37,284 nt of DNA. Origin: an uncultured Bacilli bacterium (GTDB lineage Bacteria; Bacillota_I; Bacilli_A; RF39; UBA660). Of the stretch, positions 31,635 through 37,284 are shown in pieces (the first letter of the stretch is position 1; each line of letters opens with the position of its first letter). The position numbers were made by a program, and so were the translations under genes. Location: positions 1 to 37,284 of the forward strand of contig CAJTUR010000014.1 in the NCBI GenBank assembly GCA_910579535.1, written 5' to 3'. Below the pieces are notes generated by a model. The model was not told the origin of the DNA and made no database searches. It was given only the letters and a program-made list of their open reading frames with translations.

Positions 31635-31803
31635 TTTTTTAAAGCTGGTCTCAGATATAATAAAACTAGTTAATATATTTTTATTATAATTAAATATCAT
31701 TTAACTCTAAAACTGTCAATTAAAAAAAGTGAGTGTTATTTATTTTTAAATAAATTTATAATAGTTATATGAGCAATAGATATATCAATTGTGAGGTGGA
31801 AAG

Positions 31804-32040
31804 ATGAATAATTTAGTATATGTTCTAGAAAATTTTGGAAAAATTAATATTCGACTTAAAGAGTTATTAAATGAAAAAGGAGTTAGCCGTAATAAACTTT
31901 GTAATATGATGGGCACCAATTATGATTTAATTACAAGATATTATAATAATAAAGTCTCTAGAGTCGATTTAGAAATTATTGCTAAAATTTGTTTTGTTCT
32001 TGATTGTAGCATTACAGATGTTTTAGAATATAAAAATTAA
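31804..32040 (+). CDS. XRE/Cro-family helix-turn-helix regulator, 78 aa
   Basis: One HTH_3 domain: IRLKELLNEKGVSRNKLCNM then MMGTNYDLITRYYNNKVSRV, ending CSITDVLEYKN. The first 15 residues form an extra segment. Strong SD GAGGTGG, and a TATAAT box at 31757-31762. A stand-alone repressor or activator; its target may include its own gene. Followed by a bidirectional terminator. Confidence 0.85.
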   Translation: MNNLVYVLENFGKINIRLKELLNEKGVSRNKLCNMMGTNYDLITRYYNNKVSRVDLEIIAKICFVLDCSITDVLEYKN

Positions 32041-32078
32041 AAAAGACAAATAGGAAAAATTTCTTACTTGTCTTTTTT
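32037..32078. terminator. Bidirectional terminator between the XRE and cotZ genes
   Basis: AAAAGACAA-loop-TTGTCTTTT with A-run on the left and seven T on the right, serving both converging genes. Confidence 0.75.
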
Positions 32079-32092
32079 TATTTAAGAAATAC

Positions 32093-32536
32093 TTATACAC
32101 AATCAACGAATGTATCGGTTAAGCAACGAATAGCACAAACACAGTCTAGACTAATTGTAAAGAAAGAACTTGTTGCAACGTATGGATTTAGACTTGTTGT
32201 ATCTGGATTGTCAGCAAGAACTCGGCAAGTACAGCAATTTCCATCTACTTTTTCTACTCTGAATACACTTGAACATGTTGAAGATATTTCAGTACAGGTT
32301 GCTGTAGAATCTTTACTTGTTGGCATTGTCCAAGGAGCACCATTACCACAGCAAGTGTAAAGCATAATAGGTCGTGTATTACAGATTAAACAGTTTGGTC
32401 CTCCACCAAGCATTGGTCGATCACAAGAATCTAAACAATTTTCTGGACAAGCGTTTTGTTGAAGAACTAAGATCACGTTTAATATTTCAGCAATGCAACT
32501 GGTATTTTCTTTACATTCATTTTCTTTATTACACAT
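32093..32536 (-). CDS. CotY/CotZ-family spore coat/exosporium protein
   Basis: 147-residue cysteine-rich coat protein. Cys pairs near the N-terminus (ENACPENCLDSC), a GGGPNCLIC segment, a central FRVEKVDGNCCTCRVL motif and FFTISLDCVCAIRCLTD at the end match the CotZ/CotY family, whose disulphide-linked proteins form the crust or exosporium. Length is near that of B. subtilis CotZ. SD AAGGGTGA before ATG. A sigma-K-like promoter is placed 32 bases upstream, so late mother-cell expression is expected. It shows that the organism can probably sporulate. Confidence 0.88.
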   Translation of the reverse strand: MCNKENECKENTSCIAEILNVILVLQQNACPENCLDSCDRPMLGGGPNCLICNTRPIMLYTCCGNGAPWTMPTSKDSTATCTEISSTCSSVFRVEKVDGNCCTCRVLADNPDTTSLNPYVATSSFFTISLDCVCAIRCLTDTFVDCV

Positions 32537-32567
32537 AACTTTTTCACCCTTTCATCTGTTCTCATTA

Positions 32568-32595
32568 TTAATTTATGAAAAAAATGAAAAATAGT
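32568..32595 (-). promoter_or_regulatory. Sigma-K-like promoter of cotZ
   Basis: Minus strand AACT (32592-32595), about 16-base spacer, CATAAATTA (32568-32576). Fits the sigma-K consensus AC-N16-CATANNNTA, as expected for a late coat gene. AT-rich context weakens the claim. Confidence 0.5.
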
Positions 32596-32657
32596 TCTAG
32601 GATTTAAAAAGGTTTTAAATTTTCTTATTTTGTTGTATAATTTTATTAGGTGATTAT

Positions 32658-32975
32658 ATGAATACTTTTTTTCAATACGGTATTATTTTAGGTATTTTAC
32701 TTATTATTTCATTAATTGTTATTAAGTTAATGAAAAGAGATTTTAGTGTTGAAGCGAATAAATTAATTAATTATTTAGGTGGAAAAGATAATATTATTAA
32801 TGCGGAATGCAATATGTCTCGATTTAAAGTCATATTAAAAGACGTTTCTTTAGTGGATAAAGACAGTATTCAAAAATTAGGAGCAAAAGGGATAGTAGAA
32901 ATTGATAATCAATTAAAAATTATTTTTGGCAAAGATGCTAGACAGTTAAAAAAATATATAGATGATTTGTTATAA
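32658..32975 (+). CDS. Membrane-anchored PTS EIIB-like domain, 105 aa
   Basis: One N-terminal membrane helix (YGIILGILLIISLIVIKLM), then an 80-residue glucose-type EIIB domain: LINYLGGKDNIINAECNMSRFK, with Cys51 where the phosphorylated Cys of EIIB lies, then DKDSIQKLGAKGIVEIDNQ and LKIIFGKDARQLKKYI. In PTS permeases this domain is fused to EIIC or EIIA; here it stands alone with an anchor. Neither sugar nor partner is evident. SD AGGTGATTAT, and a TATAAT at 32635-32640. Confidence 0.65.
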   Translation: MNTFFQYGIILGILLIISLIVIKLMKRDFSVEANKLINYLGGKDNIINAECNMSRFKVILKDVSLVDKDSIQKLGAKGIVEIDNQLKIIFGKDARQLKKYIDDLL

Positions 32976-32997
32976 GTGTAAATTTACACTTTTTTTA
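32974..32997. terminator. Bidirectional terminator between the EIIB-like and 98-aa genes
   Basis: AAGTGTAAATTTACACTT, a near-perfect palindrome with a T-run to the right. Its right arm includes the stop codon of the leftward gene and its left arm the end of the rightward one, so both coding ends are embedded. Confidence 0.75.
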
Positions 32998-33280
32998 ATG
33001 ATTTAATTTGCTCTAAGGGAATTTTTTCTCCAGTTAAAGTTAGTAAAGCGTTATTGGTTAGTCCAATCGCTTCCACTATTTTAGAATCGTTAATCATGAT
33101 TTTACTTTTATAAACATGGTCTTTTTCTTTAAAAATTTTGTTAATATCGTTTTTATCTATAGGTAGCGTTTCTTCTACTACTTCTTGTTTCTCATAACTT
33201 TTAAATACTTCTTTATTGTTGTTTATTTCTTTCGTGATTGGTACTACATAAACTTCTGGTAATTTTTTCATTTTGAACAC
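32984..33280 (-). CDS. Hypothetical protein, 98 aa
   Basis: Not recognised. A short hydrophilic N-terminus (YVVPITKEINNNKEVFKSYE), a charged middle and a possibly folded tail (SKIVEAIGLTNNALLTLTGE). The CDS ends inside the terminator. No clear SD. Divergent from the FtsW/RodA-like gene. Confidence 0.45.
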   Translation of the reverse strand: MFKMKKLPEVYVVPITKEINNNKEVFKSYEKQEVVEETLPIDKNDINKIFKEKDHVYKSKIMINDSKIVEAIGLTNNALLTLTGEKIPLEQIKSLKKV

Positions 33281-33328
33281 CTCGTTTAATTTTATGATAA
33301 AAAAAGGTTTTTGTTACATACTAAAACT

Positions 33329-34420
33329 ATGAAAAAGTTTATAAATAAATACAATGTCCTTTTATTTTTACCTTTGCTTCTTTTAATGATTAGTAGCTTT
33401 TTTTGTATGTATCAAGCCAAGTTTGTTAAAGACATTTATTCTATGCATCTTGTCAAACAGATTTTGTGGTTTTTTATTGGCTTTTTCATTCTCTTTATAT
33501 TAAGAAAAGTGAAAATCAGATTCTTTTTTCATTATAGTTTTTATTTCTATGTTTTTAGTTTACTTTTATTATTTCTGGTTTTATTTTTTGGTAAAGAAAT
33601 CAATGGTTCAAAGGCTTGGTTTTCGTTTAAATTTTTTAATTTTCAACCGAGTGAATTTATGAAAATTTCTCTTCTTCTTTATTTATCTAAATTAACGGAT
33701 GATTTTCATTATCATAAAAGAGAGTTTTTTTATCTTTTTAAATGTTTTATTGTTACTTTACTTCCTTCGATTCTCGTTTTTTTAGAGCCTGATACGGGAG
33801 CAATTATTTTTTATTTTCTTCTTTTATTTTCAAGCTATGTTCTATCAGGGATTCGGAAGAGATGGTTTGTTCTTGCTTTTCTAATTTTTAGTTTGGTTAT
33901 GGGTACTTTTATTTATTTGTATTTGTTTAAACAAGATTTTTTAATTCATTATTTAGGTACAAGCATTTTTTACCGAATGGACCGCTTGATTCACTTTAAA
34001 GAAGGAAGTGGCATGCAAATTAATAATGCTCTAATAACTATTGGAAATTCGGGTCTTTGGGGTTCTTTTTTACAGAATAGTTTGCTTTATGTTCCAGAGT
34101 TTCCCACGGATTTTGTTTTTACTTTATTGATTAGTTTGTTTGGATTTGTTGGAGGAAGTTTATTGATTGTATGCCTTTTTACTCTTTGTTATTATTTTAT
34201 TAATCTTTTAACTCAAACCCAGGATTTGTCTTATAAGATTTTTATTCATGGCTTTCTTTATTTGTTTTTGTTTCAACAAATTTATAATATTTTTATGAAT
34301 TTAGGTTTGGTTCCAATTATGGGTATTCCTCTTCCCTTTTTATCTTATGGTGGCTCAAATATGATTGTTTATTTTATCTTTTTAGGTCTTATTTTGAATA
34401 TAAAAAAAAGAACTTATTAG
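33329..34420 (+). CDS. FtsW/RodA/SpoVE-family peptidoglycan polymerase (SEDS)
   Basis: 363 residues, about ten membrane helices. SEDS signatures: FQPSEFMKIS, FLEPDTGAIIFY near the putative catalytic Asp, IGNSGLWGS, FVFTLLISLFGFVGG and GLVPIMGIPLPFLSYGGSNM, which is the RodA/FtsW C-terminal motif. The family links glycan chains for division (FtsW), elongation (RodA) or spore cortex (SpoVE). Which one cannot be decided. I chose the ATG at 33329; the TTG at 33311 lacks a usable SD. CATACTA lies five bases before it. A bidirectional terminator follows. Confidence 0.9.
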   Translation: MKKFINKYNVLLFLPLLLLMISSFFCMYQAKFVKDIYSMHLVKQILWFFIGFFILFILRKVKIRFFFHYSFYFYVFSLLLLFLVLFFGKEINGSKAWFSFKFFNFQPSEFMKISLLLYLSKLTDDFHYHKREFFYLFKCFIVTLLPSILVFLEPDTGAIIFYFLLLFSSYVLSGIRKRWFVLAFLIFSLVMGTFIYLYLFKQDFLIHYLGTSIFYRMDRLIHFKEGSGMQINNALITIGNSGLWGSFLQNSLLYVPEFPTDFVFTLLISLFGFVGGSLLIVCLFTLCYYFINLLTQTQDLSYKIFIHGFLYLFLFQQIYNIFMNLGLVPIMGIPLPFLSYGGSNMIVYFIFLGLILNIKKRTY

Positions 34421-34536
34421 TTGCTTTTTCATTTATTTTTAATCGTTAAAATGGTGACTTCAGAGATTAAAATTATCCACGTTTATCAACCTCGTTTTTT
34501 GAAGCAAATCATTCATTTTTCTTTTTAAAGTATCCA

Positions 34537-34571
34537 TAAAAAAATTGGAGGGTTTGACTTTCCAATTTTTT
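34537..34571. terminator. Bidirectional terminator between the SEDS gene and the 69-aa gene
   Basis: AAAAATTGGA-loop-TCCAATTTTT flanked by A-run and T-run. It sits between converging genes, with about 115 bases before it that contain no further feature I can support. Confidence 0.8.
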
Positions 34572-34600
34572 CTTTTCTTCTTGTTTTTCTTAAATTTATT

Positions 34601-34810
34601 TTATCTTCCGTAAGGAATATAATAATTATAAGAAGAATAACCATAAGGACCTGGTCCCATTGGTGGATAAGGTTGATAGGGTGCTACATTATAAATAGGT
34701 CTTGGTCTTGTTAATCCAACTGCCGCGCCTCCAACTAATGCTCCTGTTAAAAATGGAAAGAAAAATTGGCGGTCTCCATTTCTATTTTTAACGTTGTAAT
34801 TTTGATACAT
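34601..34810 (-). CDS. Small Gly/Pro/Tyr-rich protein with one hydrophobic segment, 69 aa
   Basis: Starts MYQNYNVKNRNGDRQ, then one hydrophobic segment (FFFPFLTGALVGGAAVGL), then a Pro/Tyr/Gly-rich tail. The tail repeats YQPYPPM, GPYGYSS and YNYYIPYG. This composition is typical of small spore-coat or inner-coat-associated proteins, but no family is recognised. Strong SD GAGGAGG. A CATAAAATA box (sigma-E/K style) precedes it. Confidence 0.65.
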   Translation of the reverse strand: MYQNYNVKNRNGDRQFFFPFLTGALVGGAAVGLTRPRPIYNVAPYQPYPPMGPGPYGYSSYNYYIPYGR

Positions 34811-34831
34811 TTGAGTCTCCTCCTCTCAAAG

Positions 34832-34840
34832 TATTTTATG
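34832..34840 (-). promoter_or_regulatory. Sigma-E/sigma-K-like -10 box before the 69-aa gene
   Basis: Minus strand CATAAAATA matches CATANNNTA and lies 22 bases upstream of the start codon. No convincing -35 partner is visible at 14-16 bases upstream. Confidence 0.35.
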
Positions 34841-34856
34841 AAAAAAGTTTATTTTC

Positions 34857-36089
34857 TTATTTATAAATGCCTAGATAATAGTTTTTCTTACCTTTTTTAA
34901 TTAAAATAACTTGACCCTCTATGGCTTCTTTTTTGGTTATTTTCTTATCTATATCCGTTATTTTTGTATTGTTTACATTTATAGCCTTACCTGTAATCAT
35001 TTCTCTTGCTTCTCTTTTTGAAGAACAAATGTTATGGTTTACAAGTAAATCGACTAAATTGGTTTCGTCATTCATTTCAAATGTTGGTAAGTCTTTTAAA
35101 CTTTCGATAATTTCTTCACTTTTTAACTCCCATATTTTGTCTGAGAATAAAGATTCACTGATTTTTTTAGCGTGCTCAAATTCTTCTTTTCCATGTAAAT
35201 CTGTGATTATTTGTTCTGCTAATGCTTTTTGAGCTAGACGTAAATGAGGTTCTTCTTTATGTTTGGTTATGATATTTTCTATTTCATCTAAGTGTAAGAA
35301 AGTAAATATTTTTAAATATTCTTCTACTTTAGCATCTTCAGTATTAATTAAGTATTGGTAAAGTTGATAACTTGATGTTTTATTTTTGTCTAACCATAAA
35401 GCATTCCCCTCACTTTTACCAAATTTTTTTCCTGTACTATCCAAAATTAATGGCATTGTAAAGCCATAAGCTTCTTTCCCTGTTTTCTTTTTAATTAAAT
35501 CAAGACCTGTTGTTATGTTTCCCCATTGATCGGATCCTTCTACTTGCATGATACAATTCATTTTTTCGAACATATACAAAAAATCATACCCTTGGATTAG
35601 CATATAACTAAACTCTGCATAAGTTATTCCTGTTTCTAAACGACGACTGATGATGTCTTTGGAAATCATATAATTTACGTTAATGTATTTTCCAATATCA
35701 CGCAAAAAGTCTAAGAAGTTATACGCTTTAAACCAATCGTAGTTATTTACAAGTTTGGCTTTTCCTTCAAAAATTGAATCAATTTGTAAACGAATGCCTT
35801 CTACATTTTTTTCAAGCGTTTCAATACTCATCATTTCTCTTTCAGAAGTAGGTCTTGGGTCTCCAATTCGACCTGTTGCTCCTCCTACTAAAAGGATTGG
35901 GTGGTGGCCCATTTTCATTAATCTTTTTGCGGTTATTAAAGATCCATAATGTCCTAGATGAAGACTATCGGCTGTTGGATCGGTTCCCCAATAAAAATTT
36001 GCTCCACCTTTATTAATGAGTTCTTCAATTCCTTCACCAGCAACGTCTTTTATTAAACCTCTTTTTTGTAATTCTTCCCAATTTGTCAT
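34857..36089 (-). CDS. tyrS: Tyrosyl-tRNA synthetase
   Basis: 410 residues. Class I catalytic core with HIGH motif HLGH (44-47, in DSLHLGHYGS) and KMSKS-type KFGKSEG near residue 230. GATGRIGDP, QGYDFLYMF and EGSDQWGNI fit the tyrosine-binding pocket. C-terminal S4-type RNA-binding domain (VNHNICSSKREAREMI then GKAINVNNTKI). Start codon overlaps the stop of the CYTH gene (ATGA), so it is the second gene of a T-box-controlled operon. Confidence 0.97.
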   Translation of the reverse strand: MTNWEELQKRGLIKDVAGEGIEELINKGGANFYWGTDPTADSLHLGHYGSLITAKRLMKMGHHPILLVGGATGRIGDPRPTSEREMMSIETLEKNVEGIRLQIDSIFEGKAKLVNNYDWFKAYNFLDFLRDIGKYINVNYMISKDIISRRLETGITYAEFSYMLIQGYDFLYMFEKMNCIMQVEGSDQWGNITTGLDLIKKKTGKEAYGFTMPLILDSTGKKFGKSEGNALWLDKNKTSSYQLYQYLINTEDAKVEEYLKIFTFLHLDEIENIITKHKEEPHLRLAQKALAEQIITDLHGKEEFEHAKKISESLFSDKIWELKSEEIIESLKDLPTFEMNDETNLVDLLVNHNICSSKREAREMITGKAINVNNTKITDIDKKITKKEAIEGQVILIKKGKKNYYLGIYK

Positions 36090-36631
36090 TTTCTTTCACT
36101 CTCCAATTTTAATTCTTTCATTGTCTCTAAATCGATTCCATACTCTAAGTAGATGGACTGAACATCTTTAGAGGTCACTTCTTCTTTTTTATAGCCTAAC
36201 GCTTCGATTATATTTAATACTTCTTCTTCATTTTTTCCTTCTATTTCAATGTAATCAGGAATGAGTGGCCAAGAATCAATATCAATTTCTACCCCATTTA
36301 AATGATACCTTCTTCTTTTATTTTCTTGAAAGGCTTTATGAAAATAGCCTAGTTGATTTAAAATTAAATTTGTATTTTCAAAGCTATCGACATTAATTTC
36401 TAATTCTTCTGTCCCATCTATTTCAAAAGATTTTACATTTTTAATGGTTAAAGTTGTTTCTACACCATTTTGGCGAAGGCGAATCCAACGTTTTTCATCT
36501 TTTGGATTAAAATCATAGGTATAACGTTTTTGCAAACTTTCCCATTCAAATGTGGCTCCTAACTCTTCTAATTTTTGAATGATTTTAGATTTATCAATAT
36601 TTAATATTCTCACTTCATATTCTATATGCAT
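36086..36631 (-). CDS. CYTH-domain protein (class IV adenylate cyclase/triphosphatase fold)
   Basis: 181 residues. Starts MHIEYEVRILNID, where the ExExK signature reads E-Y-E-V-R. KRYTYDF, WIRLRQNGVETTLTIK and VEIDIDSWPLIPDYIEIEG fit the triphosphate tunnel fold of CYTH proteins (adenylate cyclase CyaB, thiamine triphosphatase, polyphosphatase). The ATG at 36631 has AAGGAGG upstream; a longer frame from 36661 would run through the T-box terminator. Coupled to tyrS by ATGA. Substrate unknown; the link with tyrosine starvation control is unusual. Confidence 0.8.
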   Translation of the reverse strand: MHIEYEVRILNIDKSKIIQKLEELGATFEWESLQKRYTYDFNPKDEKRWIRLRQNGVETTLTIKNVKSFEIDGTEELEINVDSFENTNLILNQLGYFHKAFQENKRRRYHLNGVEIDIDSWPLIPDYIEIEGKNEEEVLNIIEALGYKKEEVTSKDVQSIYLEYGIDLETMKELKLESERK

Positions 36632-36647
36632 TTTTTCCTCCTTAAAA

Positions 36648-36848
36648 CAATAAAAAATCATAAACTAAGGACGAGAAACCCGTGGTACCACCTTAATTCA
36701 TGATCTCATTCATGCACTTATTACTATAACGCGTTACCGATTAAACTCCAAATGTGTATTTTATGATTTAATGTCATTTCGTTTGCACCTACCACGAACT
36801 CTCTTTATTAAAATTAAATCATTACTTCGCATTTTTCTTTGCTTACTT
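36648..36848 (-). promoter_or_regulatory. Tyrosine T-box leader (tRNA-sensing riboswitch)
   Basis: The minus-strand leader holds ATGATTTA...TAAATCAT forming stem I, an AGAGAG-type internal sequence, and AAAATACACATT with UAC (36756-36758) in the position of the specifier codon for Tyr. The T-box sequence AAGGTGGTACCACGGG follows. AAGG...CCTT pair in the antiterminator. The alternative terminator pairs ATCATGAATTAAGG with CCTTAGTTTATGAT, followed by TTTTTT (36651-36658 area). Uncharged tRNA-Tyr should turn on CYTH-tyrS. Confidence 0.9.
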
Positions 36849-36854
36849 ACTTTT

Positions 36855-36883
36855 AATTTAACATAAAATCTTTTATTCTTCAA
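36855..36883 (-). promoter_or_regulatory. Promoter of the T-box-CYTH-tyrS operon
   Basis: Minus strand TTGAAG (36878-36883), 17-base spacer, TAAATT (36855-36860). The ISL3 end lies about 37 bases upstream of the -35 box. Confidence 0.5.
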
Positions 36884-36975
36884 GGTTCTTTTTTTATTTT
36901 TTCGCCATTCCTGTTTTATAGGCTCTAGATAATTTAGTGGGGACTTAAAATTAAAGATTTCTAAGTAAATAAAAG

Positions 36976-37020
36976 AAAAAACAGGTATTTTTAAGATTCA
37001 TTTTTAAACACCTGTTTTTT
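36976..37020 (-). terminator. Terminator after the ISL3 transposase remnant
   Basis: AAAAAACAGGT-loop-ACCTGTTTTTT with T-run on both strands, located about 25 bases beyond the transposase stop. Confidence 0.7.
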
Positions 37021-37043
37021 GCTTGCTACGGCACTCTATTTTT

Positions 37044-37235
37044 TCATTTTTTTGTATTTCTATCTTTTTTAGTTATTCCACTTATTTTTCCATTCAATAT
37101 GTACATTACTCTAAGCCTAAAAAAATCAAAATTTCGATATCCAAATCCAACTCTTTTGATTACTTTTATCTTATTATTTAATCCTTCTGTAAATCCATTA
37201 CTAAATCTTTCATCTATAAATGAATTTACTATAAA
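37044..37235 (-). pseudogene. ISL3-family transposase, C-terminal fragment
   Basis: About 60 residues remain. The characteristic C-terminal block SNGFTEGLNNKIKVIKRVGF then GYRNFDFFRLRVMYIL matches ISL3 transposases, which normally have some 400 residues. A stop (TAG) in frame at 37236-37238 ends the similarity, where sequence becomes GC-rich. Transcribed leftward. Confidence 0.75.
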
Positions 37236-37239
37236 CTAC

Positions 37240-37262
37240 AACCCGCCGCAAGCAACGGGGTT
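37240..37262. repeat. GC-rich imperfect hairpin at the right edge
   Basis: AACC-cg-CCG-caagcaa-CGGGGTT folds into a stem with a small bulge. Its base composition contrasts sharply with the AT-rich surroundings. Such subterminal hairpins occur at IS200/IS605-type ends, so another insertion may have cut the ISL3 element. The final 20 bases hold no gene. Confidence 0.35.
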
Positions 37263-37284
37263 TTAATCGGAATCACTCAGTAAT

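Larger units (their letters stand above)
36921..37235 (-). mobile_element. ISL3-family element, 3' end with terminal inverted repeat
   Basis: The terminal repeat (36921-36943) matches the one at 33-55 exactly. A stem AAAAAACAGGT...ACCTGTTTTTT at 36976-37020 terminates the leftward transposase transcript. The transposase 3' end follows, but the element is interrupted near 37230 by unrelated GC-rich DNA, so it is incomplete in this window. No matching eight-base target duplication can be seen, since neither element is whole. Confidence 0.75.

Noticed and set aside
33311..33328. TTG start for the SEDS protein
   Set aside because: The only GG-rich stretch is three bases from the TTG, too close, and the extra residues (LHTKT) are not part of the family.
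34468..34495. DnaA-box-like TTATCCACG and TTATCAACC
   Set aside because: Both have mismatches to TTATNCACA, and only two sites are present with no dnaA/dnaN or AT-rich unwinding cluster.
36632..36661. Longer CYTH reading starting at 36661
   Set aside because: It would start inside the T-box terminator; AAGGAGG lies right before the ATG at 36631.
57..36920. Composite transposon carried by two ISL3 copies
   Set aside because: The region holds ordinary housekeeping genes (tyrS, ftsK, mutY, feoAB), and both IS copies are incomplete at the edges. Contig breakage at repeats explains the data better.
1..37284. Mollicute genetic code (TGA as Trp)
   Set aside because: CYTH/tyrS and copA/copZ overlap in ATGA where TGA must end the first gene.
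1..37284. CRISPR array or cas genes
   Set aside because: No set of regularly spaced direct repeats and no Cas-like protein is present.

Overview
The window looks like chromosomal DNA of a low-GC, spore-forming member of the Bacillota (Bacilli or Erysipelotrichia-like). The evidence is very AT-rich DNA (judged by eye, not counted), Shine-Dalgarno sites of the AAGGAGG and GGTGAT kinds, a T-box leader, a CotY/CotZ-family spore coat protein behind a sigma-K-like promoter, SpoIIIE/FtsK, RNase J, and Bacillota-type metal regulation. TGA is a stop codon (the CYTH gene and tyrS overlap in ATGA), so this is not a code-4 mollicute. Most genes lie on the minus strand. Only an aminopeptidase, an XRE regulator, an EIIB-like protein, an FtsW/RodA protein and two tiny ORFs are on plus.

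Layout. 1-55: outer end of an ISL3-family element. 59-11129: a long minus-strand housekeeping stretch with a ferritin-like protein, RluA-type pseudouridine synthase, rRNA methyltransferase, an ASCH plus transglutaminase-like fusion, a coiled-coil protein with a degenerate RNB (RNase II/R) domain, a FAD/Rieske oxidoreductase, a family 6 uracil/hypoxanthine-DNA glycosylase, MutY and an N-formylglutamate amidohydrolase-like protein. 11263-16209: a compact metal-efflux operon (CadC/SmtB-type repressor, free HMA domain, Zn/Cd ATPase without HMA, Cu ATPase, CopZ) behind a promoter whose -35/-10 spacer is a perfect palindrome. 16279-18310: a Ppx/GppA-like protein with two small membrane proteins, a Cys-rich mini-protein and a truncated nucleoside phosphorylase. 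18411-18687: a plus-strand transcription unit for a 30-residue hydrophobic peptide that resembles a type I toxin. 18787-18860: tRNA-Thr(GGT). 18910-21040: feoA-feoB.

21076-30534: an unknown small protein, an M18 aminopeptidase, a dGTPase-like HD protein, SpoIIIE/FtsK, a transglutaminase-like protein, a CDP-alcohol phosphatidyltransferase fused to an HD phosphohydrolase, a four-helix protein and an RNase J homologue with an eroded active site. 30535-31800 is a decayed island: a small ORF, a truncated protein, an IS3 end, a pyridoxamine-kinase remnant and Spo0A-box-like sites. 31804-36883: XRE regulator, CotZ, a membrane-anchored EIIB-like domain, FtsW/RodA/SpoVE, a small coat-like protein, and a CYTH-tyrS operon behind a tyrosine T-box. 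36921-37284: the 3' end of an ISL3 element with a broken transposase, then an unrelated GC-rich hairpin.

Together the genes cover metal homeostasis (FeoAB, Cu and Zn/Cd efflux), nucleic-acid repair and processing, chromosome translocation and division, and spore formation. I see no CRISPR array or defence island. The best candidates for something undescribed are the domain fusions (CDP-alcohol phosphatidyltransferase-HD, ASCH-transglutaminase), the degenerate RNB and RNase J nucleases, the T-box in front of a CYTH protein, and the two small peptides. An identical 23-bp ISL3 terminus at each edge suggests the window ends where an assembly broke at a repeated IS.
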